This document shows positions 55,659 through 63,903 of a stretch of 64,000 nt of DNA, in pieces. The stretch covers positions 1-64,000 of the forward strand of contig DATKQY010000003.1 of NCBI GenBank assembly GCA_035532475.1, written 5' to 3'. A program made the translations under genes and the position numbers. Position 1 is the stretch's first letter. Each line of letters begins with the position of its first letter. The DNA comes from DATKQY01 sp035532475. Lineage in GTDB: Bacteria > Actinomycetota > Acidimicrobiia > Acidimicrobiales > Bog-793. A model generated the notes under the pieces. It had not been told where the DNA came from, did not search any database, and saw only the letters and a list, made by a program, of their open reading frames with translations.

Positions 55659-56249
55659 TCACCTCGGGTGGGCTTCCACCAGTCCGCGCTCAAGTCCAAA
55701 CTCTCCCAACGCCTTCTGGAGCGCTCTTCTTCCCCGGTGGAGCCTGCTCATGACCGTCCCGATGGGGACGTCCATGATCTCGGCGATCTCCTTGTAGGAG
55801 AACCCTTCGACATCAGCGAGGAGGACCGCGATGCGGAACGCCTCCGGGAGGGACTCGATCGCCTCCTTCACCTCGTCCTCGGTGATGCCCTCGAGCACCT
55901 GATCCTCGGCGCTCCTGCCGGCGCTCGCCCCCGCGAGACCCCCGAGGCGCCGGTACAGGTAGAGATCCTCGACGTCTTCGATGTCGGACTCGTCCGGCCG
56001 GCGCTTCTTCGCCCGGTAGGCGTTGATGAAGGTGTTCGTGAGGATGCGGTAGAGCCAGGCCTTGAGGTTCGTGCCCTCCTTGAACCCCCCGTAGGCGCGG
56101 TACGCCTTTAGGTAGGTCTCCTGGACGAGATCCTCTGCGTCGGCGTTGTTGCGCGTCATGCGCATCGCCGCCGTGTAGAGCGACGGCATGTACTGCATCG
56201 CGTCATCGACGAAGCGCGCCTGGTCGGCCACGACAGCGAGACTAGCCAC
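55659..56249 (-). CDS. sigR: ECF sigma factor, SigR/SigH type
   Basis: 196 residues. Sigma region 2 (MPSLYTAAMRMTRNNADAED, part quoted, then LKAWLYRILTNTFINAYR) and region 4 (LPEAFRIAVLLADVEGFSYKEIAEIM-type helix-turn-helix, GTVMSRLHRGRRAL). Paired with an RsrA-like anti-sigma. Expected to drive thioredoxin, mycothiol and protease genes under disulfide stress, with autoregulation. Confidence 0.9.
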   Translation of the reverse strand: MASLAVVADQARFVDDAMQYMPSLYTAAMRMTRNNADAEDLVQETYLKAYRAYGGFKEGTNLKAWLYRILTNTFINAYRAKKRRPDESDIEDVEDLYLYRRLGGLAGASAGRSAEDQVLEGITEDEVKEAIESLPEAFRIAVLLADVEGFSYKEIAEIMDVPIGTVMSRLHRGRRALQKALGEFGLERGLVEAHPR

Positions 56250-56280
56250 TTTGCGCCGCCCGCGGTCTGGCGCGGCGGCC

Positions 56281-57300
56281 TCAGCTCACGTCGACGAGGA
56301 CCTTGCCGACGGCCTGCTCCTCGACCGCCGCGTGCGCCGCGGCCGTCTCGGCCAGCGGGTAGCGGTGCAGGGGCAGACCCGCGTCATGCCCGGCCCGAAG
56401 AGCGCCGGCGGCGACCGCCGCGACGACGTCTCGCACCGCCTGCTCCTTCGAGCGGTGGGGCACCGTGTACACAAGGACGAACTGGTAACGGATGTTGTTC
56501 ATCATCAGCGGCCGCACGTCGAGAGTGAGATCCCGGTCGCCGGTCGAGTAGATCGCGACGGTGCCGTTGGGCGCGACGACCGCCTGATCGAGCTGTTCGT
56601 TGGCGATCGGGCTCACCTCGACGACCAAATCGACCCCGTCCGGCGCGAACTGGCGGATCGCCGCGGTTGCGTCCTCCGCGCGGTAGTCGACCACGTGGTC
56701 GGCACCGGCGGCCTTCGCGAGCAGGGCCTTGTCTGCCGAGCTCACCGTCGTCACGACCGTTGCGCCGGCCCATTTCGCGAGCTCGATCGTGGCGTGACCG
56801 ACCGCCCCCGCGCCGCCCGAGACGAGCACCTTCTGGCCGCTCAATGCTCCTGGCGAGAGCGAGTCCGGACCTTCGGCACCGACCGTGAGACAGCGGTGCG
56901 CCGTGAGCGCGGGGATGCCGAGCGTCGCTCCGAGGTCGAACGAAGCGCCGTCGGGCAGCGCCACCGCCTGGCGCGCGGGGAGCGCGACGAGCTCCTGCGC
57001 CGTGCCGTGCGCCCGGAGCCATGCCGCCTCCCAGAGCCAGACGCGCTCGCCGACACGGGAGGCGTCGACGCCCTCCCCGACGGCGACGATCGAGCCCGCG
57101 CCGTCCTGGTTGGGGACGACTTCGGGGAAGGGGAGCGGCTTGCCCGGACCGTCGGCACGACGGAAGCGCCAGTCCGTCGGGTTCACCCCCGAGACGGCGA
57201 CGCGCACGAGCACTTCGCCCGGTCCCGGCCGCGGCTCGGGCCGGTCGACGAGCTCGAGGACCTCGGGTCCTCCGGTCTGGCGGTAGACGATCGCTCTCAT
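56281..57300 (-). CDS. Zinc-free alcohol dehydrogenase / quinone oxidoreductase family protein
   Basis: 339 residues from ATG 57300. MRAIVYRQTGGPEVLELVDRP opening, GVNPTDWRFRRA, NADPH-binding VLVSGGAGAVGHATIELAK and the ending GKVLVDV. Zinc-ligand cysteines are absent, so it belongs to the quinone/enone reductase side of the MDR superfamily. Substrate unknown. It ends 31 bp before the sigR start on the same strand. Confidence 0.85.
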   Translation of the reverse strand: MRAIVYRQTGGPEVLELVDRPEPRPGPGEVLVRVAVSGVNPTDWRFRRADGPGKPLPFPEVVPNQDGAGSIVAVGEGVDASRVGERVWLWEAAWLRAHGTAQELVALPARQAVALPDGASFDLGATLGIPALTAHRCLTVGAEGPDSLSPGALSGQKVLVSGGAGAVGHATIELAKWAGATVVTTVSSADKALLAKAAGADHVVDYRAEDATAAIRQFAPDGVDLVVEVSPIANEQLDQAVVAPNGTVAIYSTGDRDLTLDVRPLMMNNIRYQFVLVYTVPHRSKEQAVRDVVAAVAAGALRAGHDAGLPLHRYPLAETAAAHAAVEEQAVGKVLVDVS

Positions 57301-57554
57301 CCTGGCAACTCCGTGACGTTCGGCGCCCCCGCTCATGCCGCCTGTCCACGGACCCGCAGCTGAACCGGGATCCGATAGGGACGACCGAGGCCGGAGGCCT
57401 GATGGCCGTCGTACCATCGCTCGCGACCTCCGACGGCGTCAAGTGGCCCGCCGGGGGGATGCGCCCTGCGCCGGGGCGCGCTTCCGCCCGGCCCGTCGAG
57501 ACTCGGCGGACCGGGCGGAGAGCGCTGGGATCAGCTCCAGATCCTCCTGACGGG

Positions 57555-58166
57555 CTATGCGGTCTGCAGGAGCGGCGCCGTGGCCGGTGCGCCGATCTTC
57601 AGCTCCGCCTCGACCGGCACCCGCCGGGCGTGCCAGATGCCGAATCCGACGAGCAGCGCCATGATCCCTGCCAGCACGAACGAGGCCACCCCGGCCCAGA
57701 AGGCGATCTGGCCGAAGGTCCAGAAGGCGTAGGCCTCGAGCAGGAGCCCCCGCAGCGTCGTCCCTTGGAACGAGGTCTGCACGAGGCCGGCCAGCTGGGT
57801 GTTGCTCGGGGTGGCGCGAGAGGCGGCGCTGAGCTTCGAGTACACGCCGCCGTACGGCATCTCAGACAGGTGCACCGCGATGAAGTGGTCGGCGTAGGCC
57901 TCGGCCTGCTGACCGGTCGTCAGCTGCTGTCCGGCGTACTTCTCGAGATAGGGGATCATCCCCGGGGTGATCTCCGTGCCAGGCTTCGCGCTGGCAAAGG
58001 CGGCCCTCGACGGGAACACGATCGACTGCTGGACGAGCTGGTTGTGGACGTTCGAGTTGGCGAAGCTGTAGCCCCACATCAACAGCGACCCGGCGACGAC
58101 CAGCACCGCCACGACCACCGCACCACCCGCACTTGCAAGGAGGTCGAATACCTTGCGTCGCATCAC
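57555..58166 (-). CDS. Two-span membrane protein of unknown function
   Basis: 203 residues (GTG/ATG at 58166/58163, GAGGAG upstream). A membrane helix at about 12-33, an outside loop of about 115 residues rich in Tyr/Gln/Ala, and a second helix at about 148-176, then a short cytoplasmic tail. I do not recognise the family; the layout recalls actinobacterial proteins with TM-loop-TM architecture. A DosR-like box lies about 70 bp upstream of the start. The 250-bp stretch between it and 57300 holds no gene I can see. Confidence 0.7.
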   Translation of the reverse strand: MMRRKVFDLLASAGGAVVVAVLVVAGSLLMWGYSFANSNVHNQLVQQSIVFPSRAAFASAKPGTEITPGMIPYLEKYAGQQLTTGQQAEAYADHFIAVHLSEMPYGGVYSKLSAASRATPSNTQLAGLVQTSFQGTTLRGLLLEAYAFWTFGQIAFWAGVASFVLAGIMALLVGFGIWHARRVPVEAELKIGAPATAPLLQTA

Positions 58167-58233
58167 CTGCTCCTCTCACTCACTTGCTCGAGAATCACTA
58201 GGTCCAACCTTGGCGGTTCGGCCGGGAAGTTCG

Positions 58234-58253
58234 GTAGGTACCAAAGTCCCGCT
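58234..58253 (-). promoter_or_regulatory. DosR/DevR-like box
   Basis: On the minus strand the 20-mer contains GGGACTTTGGTACC, matching 14 of 20 positions of the mycobacterial DosR consensus (TTSGGGACTWWAGTCCCSAA), with a second TCGGGAC half-site next to it. It lies about 70-90 bp upstream of the membrane-protein gene at 58166. No dosR gene is in the window. Confidence 0.3.
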
Positions 58254-58454
58254 GTCCCGACCGATTGGCCCCAAGAAGGCGACGGGAACGCAATCTGCAG
58301 TCGCGACGAGAAGGCCCGCGGCGACCCAGGAGCGGCGCGCTTGCGGCGATGCGACCATCTGGGCGCGACCGGACGGTGCAGACGGGCTTCGACCCTTGCG
58401 GCACTCGCCGCGGTTGGCCGAGCCGTAGGCTCATCGTCTCGGCCGGGGCGATCT

Positions 58455-58497
58455 CTCCGGAAGGAGGCGACCGCTCGGTGGTCGCCTCCTTCCGGAG
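58455..58497. terminator. 18-bp hairpin upstream of the dehydrogenase
   Basis: CTCCGGAAGGAGGCGACC (58455-58472) and its exact complement (58480-58497), seven-base loop, followed on the plus strand by CAGTTTCTT. It is a good intrinsic terminator, but no plus-strand gene lies before it within several kb. It may be an attenuator of the dehydrogenase transcript or a leftover of a lost gene. Confidence 0.5.
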
Positions 58498-58516
58498 CAG
58501 TTTCTTGGCGGCGGTT

Positions 58517-58546
58517 GCAAGTGGTCAGTCAGCAAGTGGTCAGTCA
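58517..58546 (+). repeat. Tandem 15-bp repeat
   Basis: GCAAGTGGTCAGTCA occurs twice, head to tail, at 58517-58531 and 58532-58546, ending 11 bases before the dehydrogenase start. Exact duplication suggests either a recent slippage event or a paired regulator site. Confidence 0.8.
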
Positions 58547-58557
58547 AGGGAGACGCG

Positions 58558-59547
58558 GTGAAGGTCTCGGTGCTCGATGACTACCTCGACACGCTGCGCA
58601 CGCTGGACTGCTTCGCCAGGCTCGACGGTCACGACGTGACGGTGTGGAACGACCACTCCGAGGACGAGAACGTCTTGGCCGGCCGGCTCCGCGAGGCCGA
58701 GGCGCTGGTGCTGATCCGGGAACGAACCGAGATCCGGACGCCGCTGCTAGAGCGTCTCCCCAACCTTCGGCTGATCAGCCAACGGGGCGCCTACCCCCAC
58801 ATCGACGTCGACTCCTGCAGCCGACTCGGCATCGTCGTGTGCTCCGACCTCCGTGCCGGCAGCCCGTCCTATGCCACCGCAGAGCTGACGTGGGCGCTGG
58901 TCCTCGCCGCGATGCGGCGCATCCCCCAACAGGTTGCCTCGCTCAAGGCCGGGTGCTGGCAGACCGGCATCGGCCACACGCTGCGCTCCAAGACGCTCGG
59001 TGTCTACGGTTACGGCCGCATCGGCAAGGTCGTTGCCGGCTACGCGACCGCCTTCGGCATGAACGTCATCGTGTGGGCACGCCCCCACTCCCTGGCCCAG
59101 GCCGAGGCTGACGGCTTCGCGATCGCCGACGACAAGTCGCACTTCTTCGAGACATGCGACGTCCTCTGCCTGCACATGCGCCTCGTCGAGGCCACGAGAA
59201 GCATCGTCACCGCCGCGGACTTGGCCACGATGAAACCCACCGCGCTGCTCGTCAACACGAGCCGCGCCGGGCTCATCGAGGCCGGAGCCCTCGCGAAAGC
59301 CCTGCAAGCTGGGCGGCCCGGTCTGGCCGCGGTCGACGTCTACGACCACGAACCGCTCGACGACCCCGACGAAGCGCTGCTCAACCTCGACAACGCCATC
59401 TGCACCCCCCACATCGGCTACGTGACGCAAGAGGACTGGGAAGTCCACTTCGCCGAGCTCTTCGACCAGATCAACGCCTATGTCGCCGGCTCACCGGTCA
59501 ACGTCGTCAATCCCGATGTTCGACTCGATGCCCGGCCGTTGCCCTGA
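58558..59547 (+). CDS. D-2-hydroxyacid dehydrogenase family protein
   Basis: 329 residues, GTG start after AAGGGA. Rossmann motif GVYGYGRIGKVVAGYA (GxGxxG), catalytic Arg in VNTSRAGLIE, Glu in VDVYDHEPLDD and His in CTPHIGYVT. The catalytic domain begins MKVSVLDDYLDTLRTLDCF. Close to phosphoglycerate dehydrogenase-like members that act on varied 2-keto acids; the substrate is not assigned. It stands alone with an unusual leader (hairpin plus tandem repeat) and precedes a tRNA-Thr island. Confidence 0.88.
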   Translation: MKVSVLDDYLDTLRTLDCFARLDGHDVTVWNDHSEDENVLAGRLREAEALVLIRERTEIRTPLLERLPNLRLISQRGAYPHIDVDSCSRLGIVVCSDLRAGSPSYATAELTWALVLAAMRRIPQQVASLKAGCWQTGIGHTLRSKTLGVYGYGRIGKVVAGYATAFGMNVIVWARPHSLAQAEADGFAIADDKSHFFETCDVLCLHMRLVEATRSIVTAADLATMKPTALLVNTSRAGLIEAGALAKALQAGRPGLAAVDVYDHEPLDDPDEALLNLDNAICTPHIGYVTQEDWEVHFAELFDQINAYVAGSPVNVVNPDVRLDARPLP

Positions 59548-59941
59548 GGGCCGGCGGACCCGGCAGCCCACCCGAGGCGTCCGGTCGACCGTCCGACAGC
59601 CAGCCAGGCAGGCACTGTCAGGAGCCGGATCGCGCATCGACCCGGATCGCCGCCCACCGAATCGACCCCGGATGGGCCGCCGCCAGCCGCTGGCACCCCT
59701 GGCGTTCCGGCGACCCGGCCGCGTCAACGCGCGGCCGGGCGGACGCGCGGACGAGGCCAGGAAGCCGGCCCCGGCGCCCGATCCAGCGGAGCGGGGGTGC
59801 CCACACTGCGACGCAGTGCCGCCAGCCGAACACTGCCGAGCTGGCGCGCTCGGTTCGCGTCCGGGACTTCGGAGAGCGCCTACGATGTTCCCCCGGAGCA
59901 CCGGGATCGCCTGGTCAGCGTCGGTGACCGCGATCCTGCGC
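59548..59941. other. Gene-free stretch between dehydrogenase and tRNA-Thr
   Basis: 394 bases, GC-rich, with no reading frame that resembles a protein and no clear hairpin or operator. It may contain the tRNA promoter at its right end. Confidence 0.5.
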
Positions 59942-60016
59942 GCCCGGGTAGCTCAGTGGTAGAGCAGCGCACTCGTAATGCGCAGGTCGTGGGTTCGAAT
60001 CCCACCTCGGGCTCCA
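59942..60016 (+). tRNA. tRNA-Thr(CGU)
   Basis: Full cloverleaf: acceptor GCCCGGG/CTCGGGC (one G-T pair), D-arm GCTC-AGTGGTA-GAGC, anticodon stem GCGCA/TGCGC with loop CTCGTAA (anticodon CGT, reads ACG), T-arm GTGGG-TTCGAAT-CCCAC, and an encoded CCA (60014-60016). A decayed integrase begins right after it, so its 3' half is a plausible attachment site. Confidence 0.96.
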
Positions 60017-60069
60017 CATAGTAGCTGGTCAGTGGCTAGATCGATCGGTCGATCCTGTATGGAGGATGA

Positions 60070-60661
60070 GTGCGATGTCCTCGGTCTCGGGAGGCAGTCG
60101 TTCCTCTGGCACGTAGGTGCTCTTGGGCATCTGGAAGTCCGCCATCCCGATGGCTCGAAGCCACTCCTCCCGGGGCGCGTGACGAAGCGACTCCAGGTCC
60201 TCAAGGGTCATCTCGGCGTCGAGGACAAGCGCCCGGAGACGATCGCCCTGGAGGACGAGGCGCTGAGGCTTCGACGATCCGGGAGCGTCGACCGGTCGGG
60301 TCGGCCTGTTCCCGCGCCTCAAGACGGCGCGGCGATGTCCTACCTCGACGTCGCGACGGCGCTCGGTCGAACGGAGTCTTGGGCGCAACGGGCCTGCGCG
60401 GCAGCGCTTCGGCGCGAGCAGGCAGTCGGACGGGAGCTGAACTTCAACCTCTCGTTCAACGGGTTCCGCAAGTTCACCTCGAGCGAGTTGCTCGATGCCG
60501 GGTTCAACATCAGCGTCGTCGCTCAGCGCCAGGGCCACACGCCAGAGGTGTTGGCCAAGCACTGCAGCAAGGCTCGCATGTCGGCCCAGAGGAAAGCGGC
60601 TGACCATCTCGGCCGCGTGGTCCACGGGAACGACGTTCTCGAACCGATCGGCCAGTCGTAG
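60070..60661 (+). pseudogene. Decayed tyrosine recombinase (integrase) C-terminal half
   Basis: From about 60130 one frame reads VTKRLQVLKGHLGVEDKRPE, an insert-like SYLDVATALGRTESW helix pair, then FRKFTSSELLDAGFNISVVA, QRQGHTPEVLAKHCSK and AADHLGRVVHG. This follows the C-terminal half of actinobacterial site-specific integrases. The N-terminal half is missing, and the expected catalytic Tyr in HYSK is Cys (HCSK). It directly follows tRNA-Thr. Inactive by sequence. Confidence 0.65.
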
Positions 60662-60673
60662 CGGAGGAAGCTG

Positions 60674-60733
60674 GCCATCTGTAGTGCAGGAAGGCGCCCA
60701 GTTGTAGCGTCGAGACCTGTCCAGTTGTAGCGT
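60674..60733 (+). repeat. Three iteron-like direct repeats
   Basis: CCATCTGTAGTGC (60674), CCAGTTGTAGCGT (60698) and CCAGTTGTAGCGT (60721), spaced 24 and 23 bp, about two helical turns. They lie between the dead integrase and the ATPase gene, whose start is at the last copy. They could be transposon-end or regulator/replication iterons. Confidence 0.55.
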
Positions 60734-62033
60734 GGGAGGCGTGCCAGCTCGTCCCGCCTCATCGAGGTTGCGGCCCTACCACCCGCGCGTACTCGATCCG
60801 GAGCTCGACGAGAGGTCCCGAGAGTTCGCTGCCATCGCCATCGAGGGACCAAAGGGCGTCGGCAAGACGGAGACCGCTCGGCGCCGTGCCAAGACCGAAC
60901 ATCTGCTCGACGGTCCCGCCGGAGCACTCGCCCGCGAGCAACCCGAGATCGTGCTCGTCGGTGACCCGCCGATCCTGATCGACGAATGGCAGCGTGTTCC
61001 CGCTACGTGGGATGTCGTGCGTCGCGCGGTCGACGATGGCGCAGCGCCCGGCAGCTACCTGCTCGCTGGCTCAGCGAGCGACCGAGGTGCGCATTCGGGT
61101 GCAGGGCGGATCATCAGCGTGCGCATGCGGCCGATGACGCTCCCCGAACGAGGCGTCAGCAAGCCAGCGATCAGCCTCCGGGCGATCCTCGACGGCGATC
61201 GGCCCGAGATCGGTGGGAGGAGCGATGTGGGACTGGAGCAGTACGCGCACGAGATCATCACCTCCGGGTTCCCAGCAGCGCGACCATTCACGAGCAGCGC
61301 CGCCGAGGACTTCCTCGAGAGCTATCTCGAACGGATAGTGGAGCGCGACTTCGAGGAGCTCGGCCAGGCAGTCCGGCGGCCGGAGACCCTTCGCCGATGG
61401 ATGACGGCGTACGCGGCGGCGACCGCCACGACCGCGTCCTTGGAGACGATTCGCGATGCCGCGACGGGGGGAGAGAACACCAAACCCGCCCGCTCGACGA
61501 CACAGCCCTATCGCGAGGTCCTCGAACGCCTCTTCATCGTCGACGACGTTCCGGCGTGGGCGCCGACGCCGAACCGCATCGCGCGGCTGACCGGTCCGCC
61601 GAAGCACCATCTCGCCGACCCCGCGCTGGCCGCGAGCCTGCTCGGCGTCGACGTGGGAGCACTGCTGTCCGCTGTCCCCGCGGAGCCGCCGATCGTTCGC
61701 GACGGCTCGTTGCTCGGAGCGCTCTTCGAATCGCTTGCCGCACTCACCGTCCGGGTGTTCGCACAGCGGGCGCGGGCACGCGTCGGTCACCTCCGAACGA
61801 AGAGCGGCGACCACGAGGTCGACCTCGTGGTCGAACGTCGAGACGGACGCGTCGTGGCGATCGAGACGAAGCTCGCCGCCACGCCAGACGATCGGGACGT
61901 GCGCCACCTCCAGTGGCTCTCGGCTCAGATCGGAGCTGACGTCATCGACTCGCTCGTGTTGACCGCGGGCGAGTACGCGTATCGACGCGCCGACGGCATC
62001 GCCGTCGTCCCGCTCGCGCTGCTCGGCCCCTGA
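60732..62033 (+). CDS. AAA_14/DUF4143 family ATPase
   Basis: 433 residues from GTG 60732 (GTG 60741 possible). P-loop AIEGPKGVGKTETA, Walker B PILIDEWQRVP, LLAGSASD sensor region, a C-terminal DUF4143 region and a nuclease-like end with HEVDLVVERR and VVAIETKL. This common prokaryotic family is often found on mobile elements and near toxin genes; the function is unknown. Slightly lower GC than the core genes. Start embedded in iteron-like repeats. Confidence 0.8.
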   Translation: MGGVPARPASSRLRPYHPRVLDPELDERSREFAAIAIEGPKGVGKTETARRRAKTEHLLDGPAGALAREQPEIVLVGDPPILIDEWQRVPATWDVVRRAVDDGAAPGSYLLAGSASDRGAHSGAGRIISVRMRPMTLPERGVSKPAISLRAILDGDRPEIGGRSDVGLEQYAHEIITSGFPAARPFTSSAAEDFLESYLERIVERDFEELGQAVRRPETLRRWMTAYAAATATTASLETIRDAATGGENTKPARSTTQPYREVLERLFIVDDVPAWAPTPNRIARLTGPPKHHLADPALAASLLGVDVGALLSAVPAEPPIVRDGSLLGALFESLAALTVRVFAQRARARVGHLRTKSGDHEVDLVVERRDGRVVAIETKLAATPDDRDVRHLQWLSAQIGADVIDSLVLTAGEYAYRRADGIAVVPLALLGP

Positions 62034-62218
62034 AGGCAGGACGCTCCGCGGACGACGCTCGGAGCGATGTAGAGGATCGGACCAACTGGTTGCACCGCGA
62101 CCATCCGCGTGTGAGTCACCCCCGTCGTAATCTTCCGCGCCCATGTCTCAACGACAGGACTTCGGAGCTGTCGACGTCGCTCGACTGAACAGCGGCTCTT
62201 CCTCGCTGTCCTTCGCCG

Positions 62219-62515
62219 CTACGGCTTGATGCCGTCGAGGTCGACGTTCACGTGCAACTCGGAGGAGACGATGTCGATCTCGTCGGGGTTCTCGATCTCC
62301 CACAGGCCGACCATCCGGCGCTGCACCTCGTTGCGCCAACGGGCCAGGTCGTCCGGGGCCGTCGGGGCACCGAGGTCACGGTGGTGCACTTCAAGGTCGG
62401 CGAGGAGCGTCGCCGCTGCGGCCAGTCCACGCTCACCCATCGAGCGCGCGATCAGGTCCTCGAAGAGGTTGTGGGTGGCAGTGCCGAGCGGGGCCGGGTC
62501 GAGCGGGCTCTCCAC
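62219..62515 (-). CDS. Hypothetical protein, possibly truncated
   Basis: 98 residues from GTG 62515. Helical N-terminus (THNLFEDLIARSMGERGLAAAA), then TLLADLEVHHRDLGAPTAPD and an acidic end with EIENPDEIDIVSSELHV. Its composition looks protein-like, but I recognise no family. It lies in transposase debris and may be the tail of a larger lost gene. Confidence 0.35.
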   Translation of the reverse strand: MESPLDPAPLGTATHNLFEDLIARSMGERGLAAAATLLADLEVHHRDLGAPTAPDDLARWRNEVQRRMVGLWEIENPDEIDIVSSELHVNVDLDGIKP

Positions 62516-62589
62516 GCGGGGAACAGACGCTCAAGCGCCGAGCGAGCGGAGCACGAGCGGATGGCGTCCGCCGGCGAGGGGGAGAGGGT

Positions 62590-62723
62590 CTTCTTTCGTA
62601 CCCGGCCGACTGCCTGGTCCGTGAGCACGAGGCGGCATCCCTTGCCTCTCCGTGCTCGGTCGCGGTGACCTCGAGGGCGAGCAGGCGCTCGAGGAACGCC
62701 GAGTGCCCGAGCTCGTCTTGAGT
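62590..62723 (-). pseudogene. IstB-like (IS21) helper ATPase remnant
   Basis: About 30 residues reading ELGHSAFLERLLALEVTATE resemble the N-terminal region of IstB proteins (HxxFLxxLLxxEV). Frame integrity is lost soon after. It suggests past insertion of an IS21-type element; no transposase catalytic domain remains nearby. Confidence 0.35.
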
Positions 62724-62733
62724 GCCCGCTGGG

Positions 62734-63903
62734 TCAGCCCCTCCGGCCGGATCTGGTCGCAAACGCGTCGAGAGCGGTGAGGACTTCAGAGGCTTCCCAC
62801 TTCCGATTGCGCTCTTTGCCGCTCAGCTCCTTGAGAACTCCGGCCCGCTCCAAGCTCTCGATGGCGGCGTTTGCGGAGTGGTCGCTCACACCGAGTTCGC
62901 GCTGAGCTAGTGGCGAGTCGATGATCGGCTGACGGATGACCAGGTCAGCGAGTCGCCAGGCAGTCGCGCCGGATCTGGCTTGGATGATGTCGTCCCAGCT
63001 GGTTCGGACACGGCGGAGGTCGTCCACGAGCGTTTGTCCGTTACCTATGGCGGCGAAAGAGGCCGCGGTGAACCGCTCGACAATGGCAGCGGGGTTACCG
63101 GCTCTGTACTCGGTTAGCGCCGAGTAGTAGCTGTCGGTGTTCGTGAGAAGACCGGCAGACACCGGCACGGTGACGTTTCGCGTGAGGCCCTTGCCGCGCA
63201 ATAGCGAGTGGACCAGCGCTCGGCCGACTCGACCGTTGCCGTCCGGGAACGGATGGATGGTCTCGAACTGGGCGTGAGCGATGGCTGCTTGGACGAGCGG
63301 AGGCAGGTCAGCCCGTGCCATGAACGCCACGAGGTCATCTGTCGCGGCCGGCACACGTTCCCAGTGGGGAGGGACGAAATCGGCCAAGTGGGGGCTGTAG
63401 TCGCTCCCACCGATCCAGACCTGATCAGTTCTCCACTTGCCGGCCATATCGGGCCGATCGGCCCGGAGCAGGGCGTCGTGCATCTTCAAGATGGCGTCGC
63501 CGTCGAGCCGATCCGCAAGTTCGATGGCGGCCTGCATCGCCCACGCATTGGAGACGATGAGCGTCGCGTTCCGCCCATCTTTGGCGCCGAGCTCGGCCAG
63601 CGCGATGGACTTCACTGACGCGGTCAGCTGCTCGATCTTCGATGAGGCCGCGGACTCAGAGCGAAGAAGGACGGCGGCGAACGGGGCGATCTCGGCGCCA
63701 AGCCCGCTGTCGAAGCGGGCGATCTCGACTGCCGCATCACCGGCATCGACGCTGACCTCGGGCGGAAGGTCAACGATAGGGATGTCGGCGATGGGCCGGA
63801 CGACGGCCGCCTTGTACGGACCACGACTGGCGGCCATCACCCGTCCGCTCACCCGCGGGAGTTGGTAGCTGGGCAGCCACTCGTGCTCCTCGTAGGTGAC
63901 CAC
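62734..63903 (-). CDS. Fic family protein
   Basis: At least 389 residues. Fic_N region (PPEVSVDAGDAAVEIARFDS, part quoted) with an inhibitory-helix motif SSKIEQ (S-x-x-x-E present, following Gly/Asn replaced by Gln), the catalytic loop HPFPDGNGRVGR with all key residues, and a C-terminal winged helix (LAQRELGVSDHSANAAIESLERAGVL, part quoted). It likely AMPylates a protein target. GTG 63903 is the first usable start, but the frame stays open to the window end with an SGTPQGGQF motif, so the true start may lie beyond 64000. Confidence 0.88.
   Translation of the reverse strand: MVTYEEHEWLPSYQLPRVSGRVMAASRGPYKAAVVRPIADIPIVDLPPEVSVDAGDAAVEIARFDSGLGAEIAPFAAVLLRSESAASSKIEQLTASVKSIALAELGAKDGRNATLIVSNAWAMQAAIELADRLDGDAILKMHDALLRADRPDMAGKWRTDQVWIGGSDYSPHLADFVPPHWERVPAATDDLVAFMARADLPPLVQAAIAHAQFETIHPFPDGNGRVGRALVHSLLRGKGLTRNVTVPVSAGLLTNTDSYYSALTEYRAGNPAAIVERFTAASFAAIGNGQTLVDDLRRVRTSWDDIIQARSGATAWRLADLVIRQPIIDSPLAQRELGVSDHSANAAIESLERAGVLKELSGKERNRKWEASEVLTALDAFATRSGRRG

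Noticed and set aside
60029..60625. Minus-strand open frame opposite the integrase remnant with a protein-like C-terminus
   Set aside because: The plus frame matches integrase signatures (SELLDAGFN, QRQGHTPEVL), and the minus frame matches nothing I know; kept only as the shadow.
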